Positions 7,836 through 16,399 of a DNA stretch of 64,000 bases are shown piece by piece (the first letter of the stretch is position 1; each line of letters opens with the position of its first letter). The notes beneath the pieces are model-generated. The model was not told the DNA's origin and made no database searches. It worked only from the letters and a program-made list of their open reading frames with translations. Both the position numbers and the translations under genes were made by a program. The DNA is taken from assembly GCF_031085155.1 (NCBI RefSeq), contig NZ_JAVHUL010000015.1:3371-67370 (forward strand). Reading direction: 5' to 3'. The DNA comes from Mesonia profundi. Its GTDB lineage: Bacteria > Bacteroidota > Bacteroidia > Flavobacteriales > Flavobacteriaceae.

Positions 7836-8537
7836 ATGCTAGCGATTACTTTACAAGAAACTGCAGAAGCTGCTGCCCAAAATGCAGAGGCAGTCGTAGA
7901 AGAAAAAACACTTTCTTTTATGGATTTACTTATCAGTGGAGGATTAGGGGGTCAAATTATTATTGGTATTCTCTTTATTCTATTTGTAGCAGCCATCTAT
8001 ATTTATTTTGAGCGTCTTTTTGCGGTAAAAGCCGCCTCTCAAACTGATGTTAACTTTATGCATCAAATTAAAGACCATGTCGCTACCGGAAACATTGAAG
8101 GCGCAAAAATAAGATGTGCTCAAGAAGATTCTCCCGTAGCTAGAATTACCGCTAAAGGAATTTCTCGTATAGGAAGTCCCTTAGAAGATATTAATACGGC
8201 CATCGAAAATGCGGGAAGATTAGAAGTATATAAGTTAGAAAAGAACGTTAGCGTTTTAGCTACCATTGCAGGAGCTGCACCAATGATTGGGTTTTTAGGA
8301 ACGGTAATTGGTATGGTTTTGGCATTCCACGAATTGGCCACCAGTAGCGGTCAAGCCGAAATGGGAGCTTTAGCGGAAGGAATTTATACCGCGATGACAA
8401 CGACCGTTGCCGGATTAATTGTTGGAATTATTGCCTATATTGGCTACAATCATTTAGTAGTAAAGACCGATAAAGTAGTGCACCAAATGGAAACTACCGC
8501 CGTTGATTTTCTAGACTTACTAAACGAACCTGCATAA
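7836..8537 (+). CDS. exbB: MotA/TolQ/ExbB proton channel family protein
   Basis: A 233-residue inner-membrane protein with three hydrophobic segments (about 30-55, 145-170 and 185-210). The first is preceded by an alanine/glutamate-rich periplasmic head. The GAAPMIGFLGTVIGMV motif and the MTTTVAGLIVGIIAYIGYN segment are typical of ExbB/TolQ, which with ExbD forms the proton-driven motor for TonB. It is the first of three tightly spaced genes (1 bp then 2 bp gaps), so it forms an energy-transduction operon with the next two. TolQ of a Tol-Pal system is the alternative, but no tolB or pal is seen. Confidence 0.9.
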   Translation: MLAITLQETAEAAAQNAEAVVEEKTLSFMDLLISGGLGGQIIIGILFILFVAAIYIYFERLFAVKAASQTDVNFMHQIKDHVATGNIEGAKIRCAQEDSPVARITAKGISRIGSPLEDINTAIENAGRLEVYKLEKNVSVLATIAGAAPMIGFLGTVIGMVLAFHELATSSGQAEMGALAEGIYTAMTTTVAGLIVGIIAYIGYNHLVVKTDKVVHQMETTAVDFLDLLNEPA

Positions 8538-8538
8538 T

Positions 8539-8928
8539 ATGAACCTAAGAGGAAGAAATAAAGTAAGTCCAGAGTTTAGCATGTCTTCTATGACCGATAT
8601 CGTGTTTCTCTTGCTTATCTTTTTTATGTTGACGTCTCCTGCGATTACTCCAGAGGCTTTAGACCTTATTCTCCCTAAAGCAAAAGGGAAAACGAGCAAT
8701 GTTCAGAGTTTATCGGTAAGCATCAATAAAGATTTAGAGATTTTTATCAATTCAGATCAGGTTTCGGGAGATCGATTGGAGCTAGAATTACAAAAAAGAT
8801 TGGCTGGAGATGAAGATCCTACCATTATCTTGCGTGCCGAAGAAAGTGTGCCTATTCAAAATGCCGTAAGCGTTATGGATATCGCCAAAAGGAATAAATA
8901 TAAAGTTGTTTTAGCTGTAAAGCCATAA
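8539..8928 (+). CDS. exbD: ExbD/TolR family biopolymer transporter
   Basis: A 129-residue protein with a short cytoplasmic N-terminus, a single membrane helix (VFLLLIFFMLTSPAI, about residues 22-38) and a periplasmic domain. The Asp in MTDIVFLLLIFF is the conserved membrane-embedded Asp of ExbD/TolR that takes part in proton translocation. It starts 1 bp after exbB stops and is followed 2 bp later by a TonB-like gene. Confidence 0.92.
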   Translation: MNLRGRNKVSPEFSMSSMTDIVFLLLIFFMLTSPAITPEALDLILPKAKGKTSNVQSLSVSINKDLEIFINSDQVSGDRLELELQKRLAGDEDPTIILRAEESVPIQNAVSVMDIAKRNKYKVVLAVKP

Positions 8929-8930
8929 GT

Positions 8931-9791
8931 ATGAATTTACTAGAAACCAAATACGAAAAGAAGTCGGCTATAATTACTACGGTAATTTCAATCGGACTTA
9001 TTTTATTATTGCTACTTTTTGGTTTTACGTACTTAGATCCGCCGCCAGAAAACGGCATTGCCATTAATTTTGGGACGAGTGAAGTAGGCTCGGGAGAGGT
9101 GCAGCCCACCGAACCTATAAAATCTTCTCCACAAAAAAATACCACTCCGCCAAGTGAACCTCAAGAAGAAACGAGTACGCCGGTAGAGGAGGAGGTAACG
9201 ACACAAGATACCGAAGAAGCTCCCGTAATTGAGGAGGATAAGGAGAAAGAAAAAAATAAATCTCAAGAAGAAAAGGAGACCAAAGACCCGGTAAAAGAGG
9301 TAGAGCCTCAAAAAGAAAAAGAGCCCGAAAAAGAACCCGATCCTCAGCCTGAAAAGTCCACTTCAGATGCGTTAAACAGTATTTTAAACGGACCTGAAAA
9401 AGATGGAGAGGCTAATGGAGGAGAAGGGAACGATAACCAAGCCGGAGATAAAGGTGATCCAAATGGAGATCCTAATGCAAGTTCTTATTACGGACAAGGG
9501 AAAGGACTTGATGGAGATGGAAATTACCGTCTAGGCGGAAGAAAAGCCTTAAACAAAGAGAAATTTGTACAAGACTGTAATGAGTCAGGAATTGTAGTGG
9601 TGAAGATAGAAGTGAATCAGCTAGGGAAAGTGATTAGTGCTTCTGCGGGATCACGAGGAACTACCAATACCGCACCTTGTTTGATGGAGCCTGCCCGACG
9701 TGCTGCTTTAGCGACCAAATTTAATAGCGATGCTCAAGCGCCGTTAAAACAAACGGGGTATATTGAGTACGAATTTAAACTATCTGAGTAA
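8931..9791 (+). CDS. TonB-like energy transducer with a charged linker
   Basis: A 286-residue protein with a membrane helix at about 15-34 (ITTVISIGLILLLLLFGF). A long Pro/Glu/Lys-rich linker spans about 60-145, then comes a Gly/Asn/Asp-rich stretch. The C-terminal domain (about 200-286) includes IVVVKIEVNQLGKV and two cysteines (in VQDCNES and TAPCLME). The layout and the exbB-exbD neighbours make it the TonB-type partner that spans the periplasm to drive outer-membrane receptors. The linker is far more acidic than the usual proline-lysine TonB linker. The exact receptor is unknown. folC follows 6 bp downstream. Confidence 0.8.
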   Translation: MNLLETKYEKKSAIITTVISIGLILLLLLFGFTYLDPPPENGIAINFGTSEVGSGEVQPTEPIKSSPQKNTTPPSEPQEETSTPVEEEVTTQDTEEAPVIEEDKEKEKNKSQEEKETKDPVKEVEPQKEKEPEKEPDPQPEKSTSDALNSILNGPEKDGEANGGEGNDNQAGDKGDPNGDPNASSYYGQGKGLDGDGNYRLGGRKALNKEKFVQDCNESGIVVVKIEVNQLGKVISASAGSRGTTNTAPCLMEPARRAALATKFNSDAQAPLKQTGYIEYEFKLSE

Positions 9792-9797
9792 AGATTT

Positions 9798-11015
9798 ATG
9801 AATTATCAAGAAACCTTAACTTGGATGTTTGGGCGATTACCTATGTATCAAAAGCAAGGAAAATCGGCCTTTAAAAAAGACCTGACTAATATTCTCGCTT
9901 TCGCGGAAGTCTTACAACAACCACAAAATAATTTTAAAAGTATTCATATAGGCGGTACCAATGGAAAAGGGTCTAGCAGTCATATGCTAGCTTCCGTGTT
10001 GCAAGAAGCCGGTTATAAAGTAGGTTTATATACTTCTCCGCACTTAAAAGACTTTACCGAACGCATTAAAATCAACGGCAAAGAAATCCGTAGAGATTTT
10101 GTCATCAAATTTATAGAAACGCATCAAACGTTTTTAGAAAAACAAGGCTTGTCTTTTTTTGAGATGACGGTGGGCATGGCTTTTGCTTATTTTCATCATG
10201 AGAAAGTAGATGTGGCTATTGTAGAAGTGGGTCTTGGCGGAAGATTGGACAGCACGAATATCCTTTCACCAGAACTTTCTATCATCACGAACATTGGTTT
10301 GGATCATACCCAGTTTTTGGGAGATAGCATTTCAGCTATCGCAGGAGAAAAAGCAGGGATTATCAAACCCAATACACCCGTGGTTATAGGGGAGACCTCA
10401 GCAGCTTCCCAAAAAGTATTTTTAGCGAAAGCCGAAGCGGTACATGCGCCCATCAGCTTCGCTGAAGAATGTGAATCTATTTTCTTAACATCAGATTTAA
10501 AAGGTGATTACCAAGAGAAAAACAAGCAAACGGTAGCCGTAGCGGTAGAAAACCTAAGAAACCAAGCTTGGAACATCTCTCATGAAAATTTACAAACCGG
10601 ACTTGCAAAAGTAGTGGTGAATACGGGATTACGGGGAAGATGGGAAATGCTACAAGATTCCCCTAAAGTAATTGCCGATACCGGACATAATGAAGAGGGG
10701 CTTAAAATTGTGCTGAATCAATTAAAAGAACTCAACGCAAGGAAGCTTCATATCGTACTGGGTTTTGTCAACGATAAAGACCTGGATCAGCTTTTGCCTA
10801 TGTTTCCTCAGGAAGCGGTGTATTATTTTTGTCAGCCAAACGTAGAAAGAGGAATGCCTGTTTCTATTTTGGTAGAAAAGGCAAAAGACTTTAAGCTTAA
10901 CGGAAATAGTTATTCTTCTGTAAAAGAAGCTTTAGCTGAAGCAAAATTAAAAGCCCAACCCGAAGAAGTCATCTTTGTGGGAGGCAGTACATTTACCGTA
11001 GCAGAAATACTATAA
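9798..11015 (+). CDS. folC: Bifunctional dihydrofolate synthase / folylpolyglutamate synthase
   Basis: A 405-residue Mur-ligase-fold cytoplasmic enzyme that attaches glutamate to dihydropteroate and extends folate polyglutamate tails. It has the ATP-binding loop IGGTNGKGSS at 51-60 and the YTSPHLKDFTERIKING motif that follows. The central EVGLGGRLDSTN segment near residue 145 and a DTGHNEEG motif near 295 also fit. It closes the exbB-exbD-tonB-like cluster with a 6-bp gap, a functionally unrelated passenger. A gene-free repeat region begins right after it. Confidence 0.95.
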   Translation: MNYQETLTWMFGRLPMYQKQGKSAFKKDLTNILAFAEVLQQPQNNFKSIHIGGTNGKGSSSHMLASVLQEAGYKVGLYTSPHLKDFTERIKINGKEIRRDFVIKFIETHQTFLEKQGLSFFEMTVGMAFAYFHHEKVDVAIVEVGLGGRLDSTNILSPELSIITNIGLDHTQFLGDSISAIAGEKAGIIKPNTPVVIGETSAASQKVFLAKAEAVHAPISFAEECESIFLTSDLKGDYQEKNKQTVAVAVENLRNQAWNISHENLQTGLAKVVVNTGLRGRWEMLQDSPKVIADTGHNEEGLKIVLNQLKELNARKLHIVLGFVNDKDLDQLLPMFPQEAVYYFCQPNVERGMPVSILVEKAKDFKLNGNSYSSVKEALAEAKLKAQPEEVIFVGGSTFTVAEIL

Positions 11016-11357
11016 AGTTAAATTTCAATTCGTCGTAGACTTATCCTGTCTTTTAGAAGAATAGTCTACCCAAACATAAAGAGCGGGATAAGTACTTGCT
11101 TTTTTAGAGGTGGGTACTCTTTTAAAACACGAGAAAAGTTCCCTTCCTTCAGGGAAGGCCCGTCCGACCGGCGCGGGCGAAGCTACGCCTGCCTGTCCGC
11201 CCGGATGAAACGTTCGGACGGGCCCGCAAAGCTAGGGATGGGATGAGGAATTGAAAATGAAATTGAATTCGAATTCGAATTCGAAAAATTTGTTAAGTCT
11301 AAGCGTCCTACGTTTAAAAGTCTTTTTTCTAGGTTCTATTTTTTACTTTTCAAAACG

Positions 11358-11400
11358 GTGGCTGAGTGATTTTCGCAAGAAAATTGTATCGAAGCCTCAC
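11358..11400 (+). repeat. Nested-hairpin repeat, copy 7 (GCAA loop)
   Basis: Inner stem ATTTTC (11369-11374) and GAAAAT (11379-11384) with a GCAA loop. It keeps the structure of copies 1 and 2 although it is about 11 kb away. Confidence 0.8.
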
Positions 11401-11458
11401 TAGTTGAAGTTGAATTCGAAATTGAATTCGAAATTGAAAACTCTCCTAAGTATTAAAA

Positions 11459-11530
11459 AGTTCTATGCATGAGATTCCTCCTCTCGTCGGAAACCTAACG
11501 CAGTGGTTCGACGGAGTCAATGACAGAAGA
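11459..11530 (+). repeat. Dispersed TCGTCG...AATGACAG repeat with insertion
   Basis: Related to 1758-1816 and 2393-2451. It starts TTCTATGCATGAGATTCC, but the central part carries an extra segment (CGGAAACCTAACGCAGTGG) before TCAATGACAG. Confidence 0.55.
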
Positions 11531-11590
11531 AATTCAACCTAGTCCTAAGTCTAAGCGTCGTGGTTCTATTTTTTCACTACTCAAAACGAT

Positions 11591-11677
11591 CACTGAGTGA
11601 ATTCCTGCAAGGAATTTGTATCGAAGTGCTGAGTGATTTTCGCAAGCCCCGAAACTTCGGGATGTATCGAAGCCCAC
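11591..11677 (+). repeat. Composite double nested hairpin
   Basis: Matches 1593-1680. The first inner stem is AATTCCT/AGGAATT. The second is CCCGAA/TTCGGG with an AC loop, one base pair longer than in the 1593 copy. Confidence 0.75.
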
Positions 11678-11688
11678 TTCTAGCTTCT

Positions 11689-12263
11689 AATGTATATGAA
11701 TTGCTAATCGACGATCATTAAGGTGCGCTATATATATTCTTTACTTTTTTACTCACCACTCGTCTCTATTTTACCTTCGGTGTTCGTGAATCTGCGATTT
11801 CCATCGCTGGAAAAAGAAATCTCTTGAGAGATTCACGAACTCAATAAAAATAATAGCGCGTGAGCTAAACAAAACCTCGCCCGTACCGAAAAGGCACGTT
11901 CGGGCGGGAGATCTAGGCTTACGAGACTTTATCTAAATTTTTTGTTCAGCACCTAAATTTCAGAAACTCGCCAATAGTGGTTTGTAATAGCTAAAATAAG
12001 AAAACTTGGCTCAGACCCGCCCGTACCGGTTCGGGCGGGCAGTCTGAAATTTTACGGCGCTTTCACTTCAAACCTGCCCGACTAGTCATTCAGGCGGGCC
12101 TGCCCGACTAGCATTCAGGCGGGCCTGCCCGACTAGCATTCAGGCGGGCCTGCCCGACTAGCATTCAGGCGGGCCTGCCCGACTAGTCATTCAGGCGGGT
12201 TTTACGATAAATTCTCGATAGGCCATAATTCCTTACTTTAATATCATCGTGTTCCGAAATTCC
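11689..12263 (+). repeat. Long composite intergenic element, copy D
   Basis: Starts AATGTATATGAATTGC and ends with the GATAGGCCATA...CGAAATTCC block at 12217-12263. It is about 260 bp longer than copy B because of an insertion around 11750-11870 and because of the five-unit 25-bp tandem array at 12073-12199. Confidence 0.7.
12073..12199 (+). repeat. Five tandem 25-26 bp palindromic units
   Basis: Units begin at 12073, 12099, 12124, 12149 and 12174. Each reads CCTGCCCGACTAG then (T)CATTCAGGCGGG. The three inner units are 25 bp and identical. The two outer units have an extra T (26 bp). Junctions form the palindrome CGGGC-CT-GCCCG. A single diverged unit with the same AACTAGTGATTCAGGCGGG core sits at 12483-12509, and a related one at 24874-24900. 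There are no spacers, so this is not a CRISPR array. Confidence 0.85.
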
Positions 12264-12337
12264 TACTTCTAGCTTTTTAAGTCTAAGCGTCGTGGTTCTA
12301 AACGTCGTGGTTCTATTTTTTCACTACTCAAAACGAT

Positions 12338-12425
12338 CACTGAGTGAATTCCTGCAAGGAATTTGTATCGAAGTGCTGAGTGATTTTCATGAGCCCCGAA
12401 GTTTCGGGATGTATCGAAGCCTCAC
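12338..12425 (+). repeat. Composite double nested hairpin
   Basis: Third composite copy. First inner stem AATTCCT/AGGAATT, second CCCGAA/TTCGGG. The lead of the second unit is altered (CATGAG in place of CGCAAG). Confidence 0.75.
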
Positions 12426-12849
12426 TTCGCGCTTCCAGCTTTTTTAATTCAACTTCAACTTCAATTTCACCTTGTCACTTCGAGCCCGTCCAACTAGTGA
12501 TTCAGGCGGGTGATTACGACGAGAGGAGTAATTGTATCGAGAAGTAGTTTGAATATGTTTGCTTCCATAACCAAAAGATACTTCGACTCCGTGTCTCCGC
12601 TCAGTATGACAGGAAGCGATTGAGTATGAATGAGAAATCTTCCTACTTCTAGCTTTTTACTTTTTAAGTCTTGGGTATAGTTTTATATTACTTTTCACTT
12701 TTAAATTTTGCTGTTTTACCGTTTTGCTGTTTTTTTAGGTCTATGTTCTAATATCTCACTTCTCACTACCAGCTCTCCATTTCGATTTCAGCTTCAACTT
12801 CGATTTCTATGACAATCTCAAAGCTTTCATAATAATCTTTATTTTTTTC

Positions 12850-12879
12850 TTGCGATATCTCAAAAATATATTATATTTG
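12850..12879 (+). promoter_or_regulatory. Promoter of the tRNA-Val pair
   Basis: TTG (12850-12852), a spacer of exactly 19 bp, then TATATTTG (12872-12879). This is a consensus Bacteroidota promoter. It places transcription start about 10 nt before the first tRNA. Confidence 0.85.
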
Positions 12880-12895
12880 CACTCGCATTACGTGC

Positions 12896-12970
12896 GGGCG
12901 CTTAGCTCAGTTGGTTCAGAGCACTTGGTTTACACCCAAGGGGTCGGGGGTTCGAATCCCTCAGCGCCCA
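12896..12970 (+). tRNA. tRNA-Val (anticodon UAC), first copy
   Basis: A 75-nt cloverleaf. The acceptor arms GGGCGCT and AGCGCCC pair fully and the discriminator is A. The anticodon arm CTTGG-TTTACAC-CCAAG gives anticodon TAC, and the T arm has GTTCGAATC. The CCA end is not encoded. A 44-nt spacer containing the small inverted repeat AACCTG/CAGGTT separates it from an identical second copy. Confidence 0.97.
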
Positions 12971-13014
12971 CTAAACCTGGAGAATTCTTCAGGTTTTTAT
13001 TTTTCACGATGCAC

Positions 13015-13089
13015 GGGCGCTTAGCTCAGTTGGTTCAGAGCACTTGGTTTACACCCAAGGGGTCGGGGGTTCGAATCCCTCAGCGCCCA
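13015..13089 (+). tRNA. tRNA-Val (anticodon UAC), second copy
   Basis: Identical to the first tRNA-Val over all 75 nt, probably processed from the same transcript. A terminator hairpin follows after 3 nt. The CCA end is not encoded. Confidence 0.97.
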
Positions 13090-13092
13090 CAC

Positions 13093-13130
13093 AAAAAAAG
13101 GCTTCCTTTACATAAAGGAAGCCTTTTTTA
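13093..13130. terminator. Bidirectional terminator between tRNA-Val and murF
   Basis: AAAGGCTTCCTTT and AAAGGAAGCCTTT form a long stem with A and T tracts on both sides. It can end the tRNA transcript on the plus strand and murF on the minus strand. Confidence 0.9.
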
Positions 13131-13146
13131 TTTCTATATTTTTCGA

Positions 13147-14424
13147 TTATTCCCAGAGATCTAAGAGCCGCTCCAGTTGCATTCCTCGAGATCCTTTAAT
13201 AAGAATGGTGCTGTCTTGGATATTCTTTTTAGAGAGGTAGTCTTTTAAATCTTCAAATTGTTGGAATGCGAGAACATTCTCGGTTTTCGTTTTATAAAAA
13301 TTCTCCCCGCAGACTAAGGCGAGGTCTATTGGCATAGGTTCCAGTAGGTCTACAATATGCTGATGCTCCTCATGAGAAGTAGGTCCCACCTCAAACATAT
13401 CACCAAGAATAAGTACCTTTTTCTTAGCAGGAAGAGAAGCGATATTCTCGATGGCTAGAATCATGCTACTAGGGTTGGCATTATAGGCGTCTAAAATAAT
13501 TTGATTTCCGTTTAAATCTAAACGCTGAGATCTATTGTTGCTGGGAACATAGTGTTGAATGGCATCTTGTATAGCTTCCATTTCTACCTTAAAGTATAGC
13601 CCGATTCCGGTAGCGGCAGCCATATTAAAGCTGTTGTAACTTCCGGTGAGCTGAGAGCTCACTTTTGTATCTTTATACGTAATGCAAGCTTGAAAATTGC
13701 TGGTATAACTGCTGATGAGGTAATTAGCTTCTTTGCTGCTTCCTATGGAAATGCGTTTTTTGTAGTCTTTGGTTTTTTCAACCTGAGTCTCATCTTCTAT
13801 ATGAATAAAGACAGTTTGCTCGTTCCTAATAAGATAATCGTAGAGTTCACTTTTGCCTTTGATAACACCTTCAATTCCGCCGAAACCTTCTAAATGGGCT
13901 TTCCCAAAATTGGTGATGTAGCCATAGTTGGGTTCTGCTATTTGACATAGAGATTTAATTTCTCCTTGATGGTTAGCGCCCATTTCTACGATGCCTATTT
14001 CGGTTTCTTTGTTCATAGAGAGCAGTGTAAGCGGCACGCCAATATGATTGTTGAGGTTTCCGGTGGTGGCGACGACCTTATATTTTTGTTGGAGCACCTG
14101 GGTAAGTAACTCTTTGGTGGTCGTTTTTCCGTTACTTCCGGTGATGCTTATAATTTTTAACCCAAGATGCTTCCGATGATAATGCGCTAGGTCTTGTAAA
14201 GCGATTAGACAATCTTCTACGAGAATACTATTTTCTGAACGGTATTTTTCATCGTCAATGACCACTTTAGAGGCTCCTTTCTTTAAAGCTTCCGTAGCAA
14301 ATAAGTTGCCATTAAAATTGGTTCCGCTTAAAGCGAAAAATAAATTATTGTTCTTGATGTTGCGCGTGTCTGTAGAAACGCCGCTGCTGTCTAAAAAAAG
14401 TTGGTGTAGTTGAGAAATTTTCAT
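13147..14424 (-). CDS. murF: UDP-MurNAc-tripeptide--D-Ala-D-Ala ligase
   Basis: A 425-residue cytoplasmic Mur ligase that adds D-Ala-D-Ala to UDP-MurNAc-tripeptide in peptidoglycan synthesis. The ATP loop ITGSNGKTTT lies at about 94-103. EMGANHQGEI near 147 and DAYNANPSSM near 312 fit MurF. Length is slightly below the Proteobacterial enzyme, as usual in Bacteroidota. It lies just downstream of gldJ on the same strand, separated by a terminator hairpin at 14438, an arrangement common in flavobacteria. Confidence 0.95.
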   Translation of the reverse strand: MKISQLHQLFLDSSGVSTDTRNIKNNNLFFALSGTNFNGNLFATEALKKGASKVVIDDEKYRSENSILVEDCLIALQDLAHYHRKHLGLKIISITGSNGKTTTKELLTQVLQQKYKVVATTGNLNNHIGVPLTLLSMNKETEIGIVEMGANHQGEIKSLCQIAEPNYGYITNFGKAHLEGFGGIEGVIKGKSELYDYLIRNEQTVFIHIEDETQVEKTKDYKKRISIGSSKEANYLISSYTSNFQACITYKDTKVSSQLTGSYNSFNMAAATGIGLYFKVEMEAIQDAIQHYVPSNNRSQRLDLNGNQIILDAYNANPSSMILAIENIASLPAKKKVLILGDMFEVGPTSHEEHQHIVDLLEPMPIDLALVCGENFYKTKTENVLAFQQFEDLKDYLSKKNIQDSTILIKGSRGMQLERLLDLWE

Positions 14425-14437
14425 GGGTATACTGCTA

Positions 14438-14471
14438 TAAAAAAACCCTTCCGTAAAGAAAGGGTTTTTTA
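14438..14471 (-). terminator. Intrinsic terminator of gldJ
   Basis: AAACCCTT and AAGGGTTT arms with A/T tracts on both sides lie between the gldJ stop and the murF start. Some read-through into murF, or a murF promoter inside the gap, is implied. Confidence 0.85.
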
Positions 14472-14492
14472 GTGATATGATATAAATAATAT

Positions 14493-16187
14493 TTAGTCTC
14501 TTGCTCTTTTTCCCTTTTGAGATTTAGAACCAACTCTAGACATTGCGTTTCTAAACCCGATATAGTCTGTTGCCATATCTTGAGGGAAATACCTTCTTTG
14601 TGCTGGGTCTAACCAGTAAGCTCTATCTCTCCAAGAACCTCCTTTGAATACTCTAACTTCATTGTCTATTAGCGTAGTTCTATTTGCATTGGTGTCATAC
14701 TGTCTGTCTAATCCTGTTGCCGTACCAGAGCTATCTCTTTCTACACTCACTTGGTGTTGAGGTGAATTGTACATTCTATCTTTATCATTCTCTGAGTAGT
14801 CTCTGCTAGAGCTAGCATCACCATCTCTAAAGTCTCTGTTATCACTTTCTGAGAATTGAGTTCTCAAGTAAGTATCTTCTGAAGTTACTGCTTCTTGCTG
14901 AATTTCTCCTGGAAGACTTACGGCAACAATACTACCATTACTAAGGGTGTCATAAACCACACTATCTGTCTGTACAATTTTAACGGTACCATCTTTATTG
15001 ATAGCGTTTTTAGTGTATACGTTACCTCTATAGTAGTTAAAGTCATTAAATTCATCATCTACGATAGGTCTGTATACATCGGCTACCCATTCTGCGACGT
15101 TTCCTGCCATATCATAGATTCCAAAATCGTTAGGCGAGTAAGATTTAATTTCGGCTGTAATATCTGCACCGTCATCAGACCATCCAGCGATTCCGCCGTA
15201 ATCTCCTTTTCCTTGCTTAAAGTTAGCCAATTGATCACCTCTCTTTTTTCTTGAACCAGATCTAGTATACTGACCATCCCAAGGATATTTCTTTCTTCCT
15301 CTGTAGGTGTTGTATTCTCTTACAGAAGACATTCCTAGGGCAGCATATTCCCACTCAGCTTCTGTAGGTAATCTATAGGCTGGTAATAAAATTCCGTCTT
15401 TACGTTGTATGTATAAGTTTTTGGCTTCTCCTTGACCGTCCCCTTGAACACCTTTAGATTTAGGCGTATTTTCTTTCTCTCTTCTGTCAGAAGCTTTTCC
15501 TCCTCTGGTAAGCTCATCATCTCCTCCGTATACTGAAGTTGGTGAGTTGATGTAAGTTTCTGTATTAAAGGTAGTGCTAGGATCTGCTTTAAGTCTTGCA
15601 CCATCTGCTGTAAAGCCTTTTTCTTCTAAAACCATTTCGTTCACACGATCGGTTCTCCATTTACTAAATTCAGTCGCTTGAATCCAGTTTACACCCACTA
15701 CAGGATAGTTTTGGTAAGCTGGGTGACGAAGGTAGTTGTTAGTCATGGTTTCATTATATCCCAATCTGTTTCTCCACACTAAGGTATCTGGCAATGCCCC
15801 ATAATAAATATTTCTATATTTATCTTCTGTAGGGTCAAAGGTGTATTTTAACCAATCTAAGTATTGAAGGTACATGCGGTTGGTCACCTCAGTTTCATCC
15901 ATATAGAAAGACTGAACGTGTTGTTGCGTTGGCGTATTGTTCCAATCATGCATCACATCATCCTGAACTCTACCCATGGTAAAAGTTCCTCCTTCTATAA
16001 ACACTAAACCTGGACCGGTTTCTTGTTCGTCGTAATCGGTTTTGTATTTTAAATTACCATCCTTCCCGTCTAGCCTCCATCCGGTAGCGCGTGAATTGTC
16101 TTTGTAGTCTTTTGAGTTGTTGCAACCAGTAAATGACGCAGCTAGAGCAACTAAAAAGATTGATTTAAAAACGGTTTTTAATGTCAT
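14493..16187 (-). CDS. gldJ: Gliding motility lipoprotein GldJ
   Basis: A 564-residue lipoprotein required for gliding and for stability of other Gld proteins in flavobacteria. The signal peptide ends in the lipobox SFTGC with Cys22 as the lipid anchor. The rest has the formylglycine-generating-enzyme (SUMF1) fold: FIEGGTFTMGR near residue 63, RLPTEAEWEYAA near 275, FGIYDMAGNVAEWVAD near 355 and VFKGGSWRDRAYW near 515. GldJ uses this fold structurally rather than as a sulfatase activator. It is divergent from porU and precedes murF, the usual order around gldJ in Flavobacterium. A well-spaced promoter lies at 16220-16248. Confidence 0.95.
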   Translation of the reverse strand: MTLKTVFKSIFLVALAASFTGCNNSKDYKDNSRATGWRLDGKDGNLKYKTDYDEQETGPGLVFIEGGTFTMGRVQDDVMHDWNNTPTQQHVQSFYMDETEVTNRMYLQYLDWLKYTFDPTEDKYRNIYYGALPDTLVWRNRLGYNETMTNNYLRHPAYQNYPVVGVNWIQATEFSKWRTDRVNEMVLEEKGFTADGARLKADPSTTFNTETYINSPTSVYGGDDELTRGGKASDRREKENTPKSKGVQGDGQGEAKNLYIQRKDGILLPAYRLPTEAEWEYAALGMSSVREYNTYRGRKKYPWDGQYTRSGSRKKRGDQLANFKQGKGDYGGIAGWSDDGADITAEIKSYSPNDFGIYDMAGNVAEWVADVYRPIVDDEFNDFNYYRGNVYTKNAINKDGTVKIVQTDSVVYDTLSNGSIVAVSLPGEIQQEAVTSEDTYLRTQFSESDNRDFRDGDASSSRDYSENDKDRMYNSPQHQVSVERDSSGTATGLDRQYDTNANRTTLIDNEVRVFKGGSWRDRAYWLDPAQRRYFPQDMATDYIGFRNAMSRVGSKSQKGKRARD

Positions 16188-16219
16188 ATCACAGTAAGTT
16201 TGTAAATATTTTGGGCTTG

Positions 16220-16248
16220 CAATATAGTAATTAACGTCAAATTAACAA
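16220..16248 (-). promoter_or_regulatory. Promoter of gldJ
   Basis: On the minus strand TTG (16248-16246), 19 bp, then TATATTG (16226-16220), a close match to the Bacteroidota consensus. The ATG at 16187 is 33 bp beyond the -7 box. Confidence 0.75.
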
Positions 16249-16399
16249 GTTTGTTTTGGAAATTTAGCAGATAGATTACTTTTTTTTGCGCAATTCTTAA
16301 TTAGAATAACGTCTCTATATAAAGAATCGTATGTTGATTATTTAATTTATTTTTGAAAGCAGTAAATATACTACAATAATATATTTAACGTTTATTTTG

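Larger units (their letters stand above)
11016..12849. repeat. Second gene-free, repeat-packed region
   Basis: About 1.8 kb between folC and the tRNA promoter with no credible gene. It holds the same repeat families as 1-2512: nested hairpins at 11358, 11591 and 12338, GC hairpins (11158-11222, 11879-11910, 12018-12042), the long composite element, and simple-sequence tracts such as repeated GAATTC near 11265 and 11409. The tandem 25-bp palindrome array at 12073 is unique to this region. Confidence 0.85.

Noticed and set aside
12073-12199. A CRISPR array
   Set aside because: The five repeats directly adjoin without spacers, and no cas genes are present.
12850-13164. A plus-strand frame over the tRNA pair
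   Set aside because: It runs through both tRNA genes and the terminator. The tRNA folding explains the sequence.
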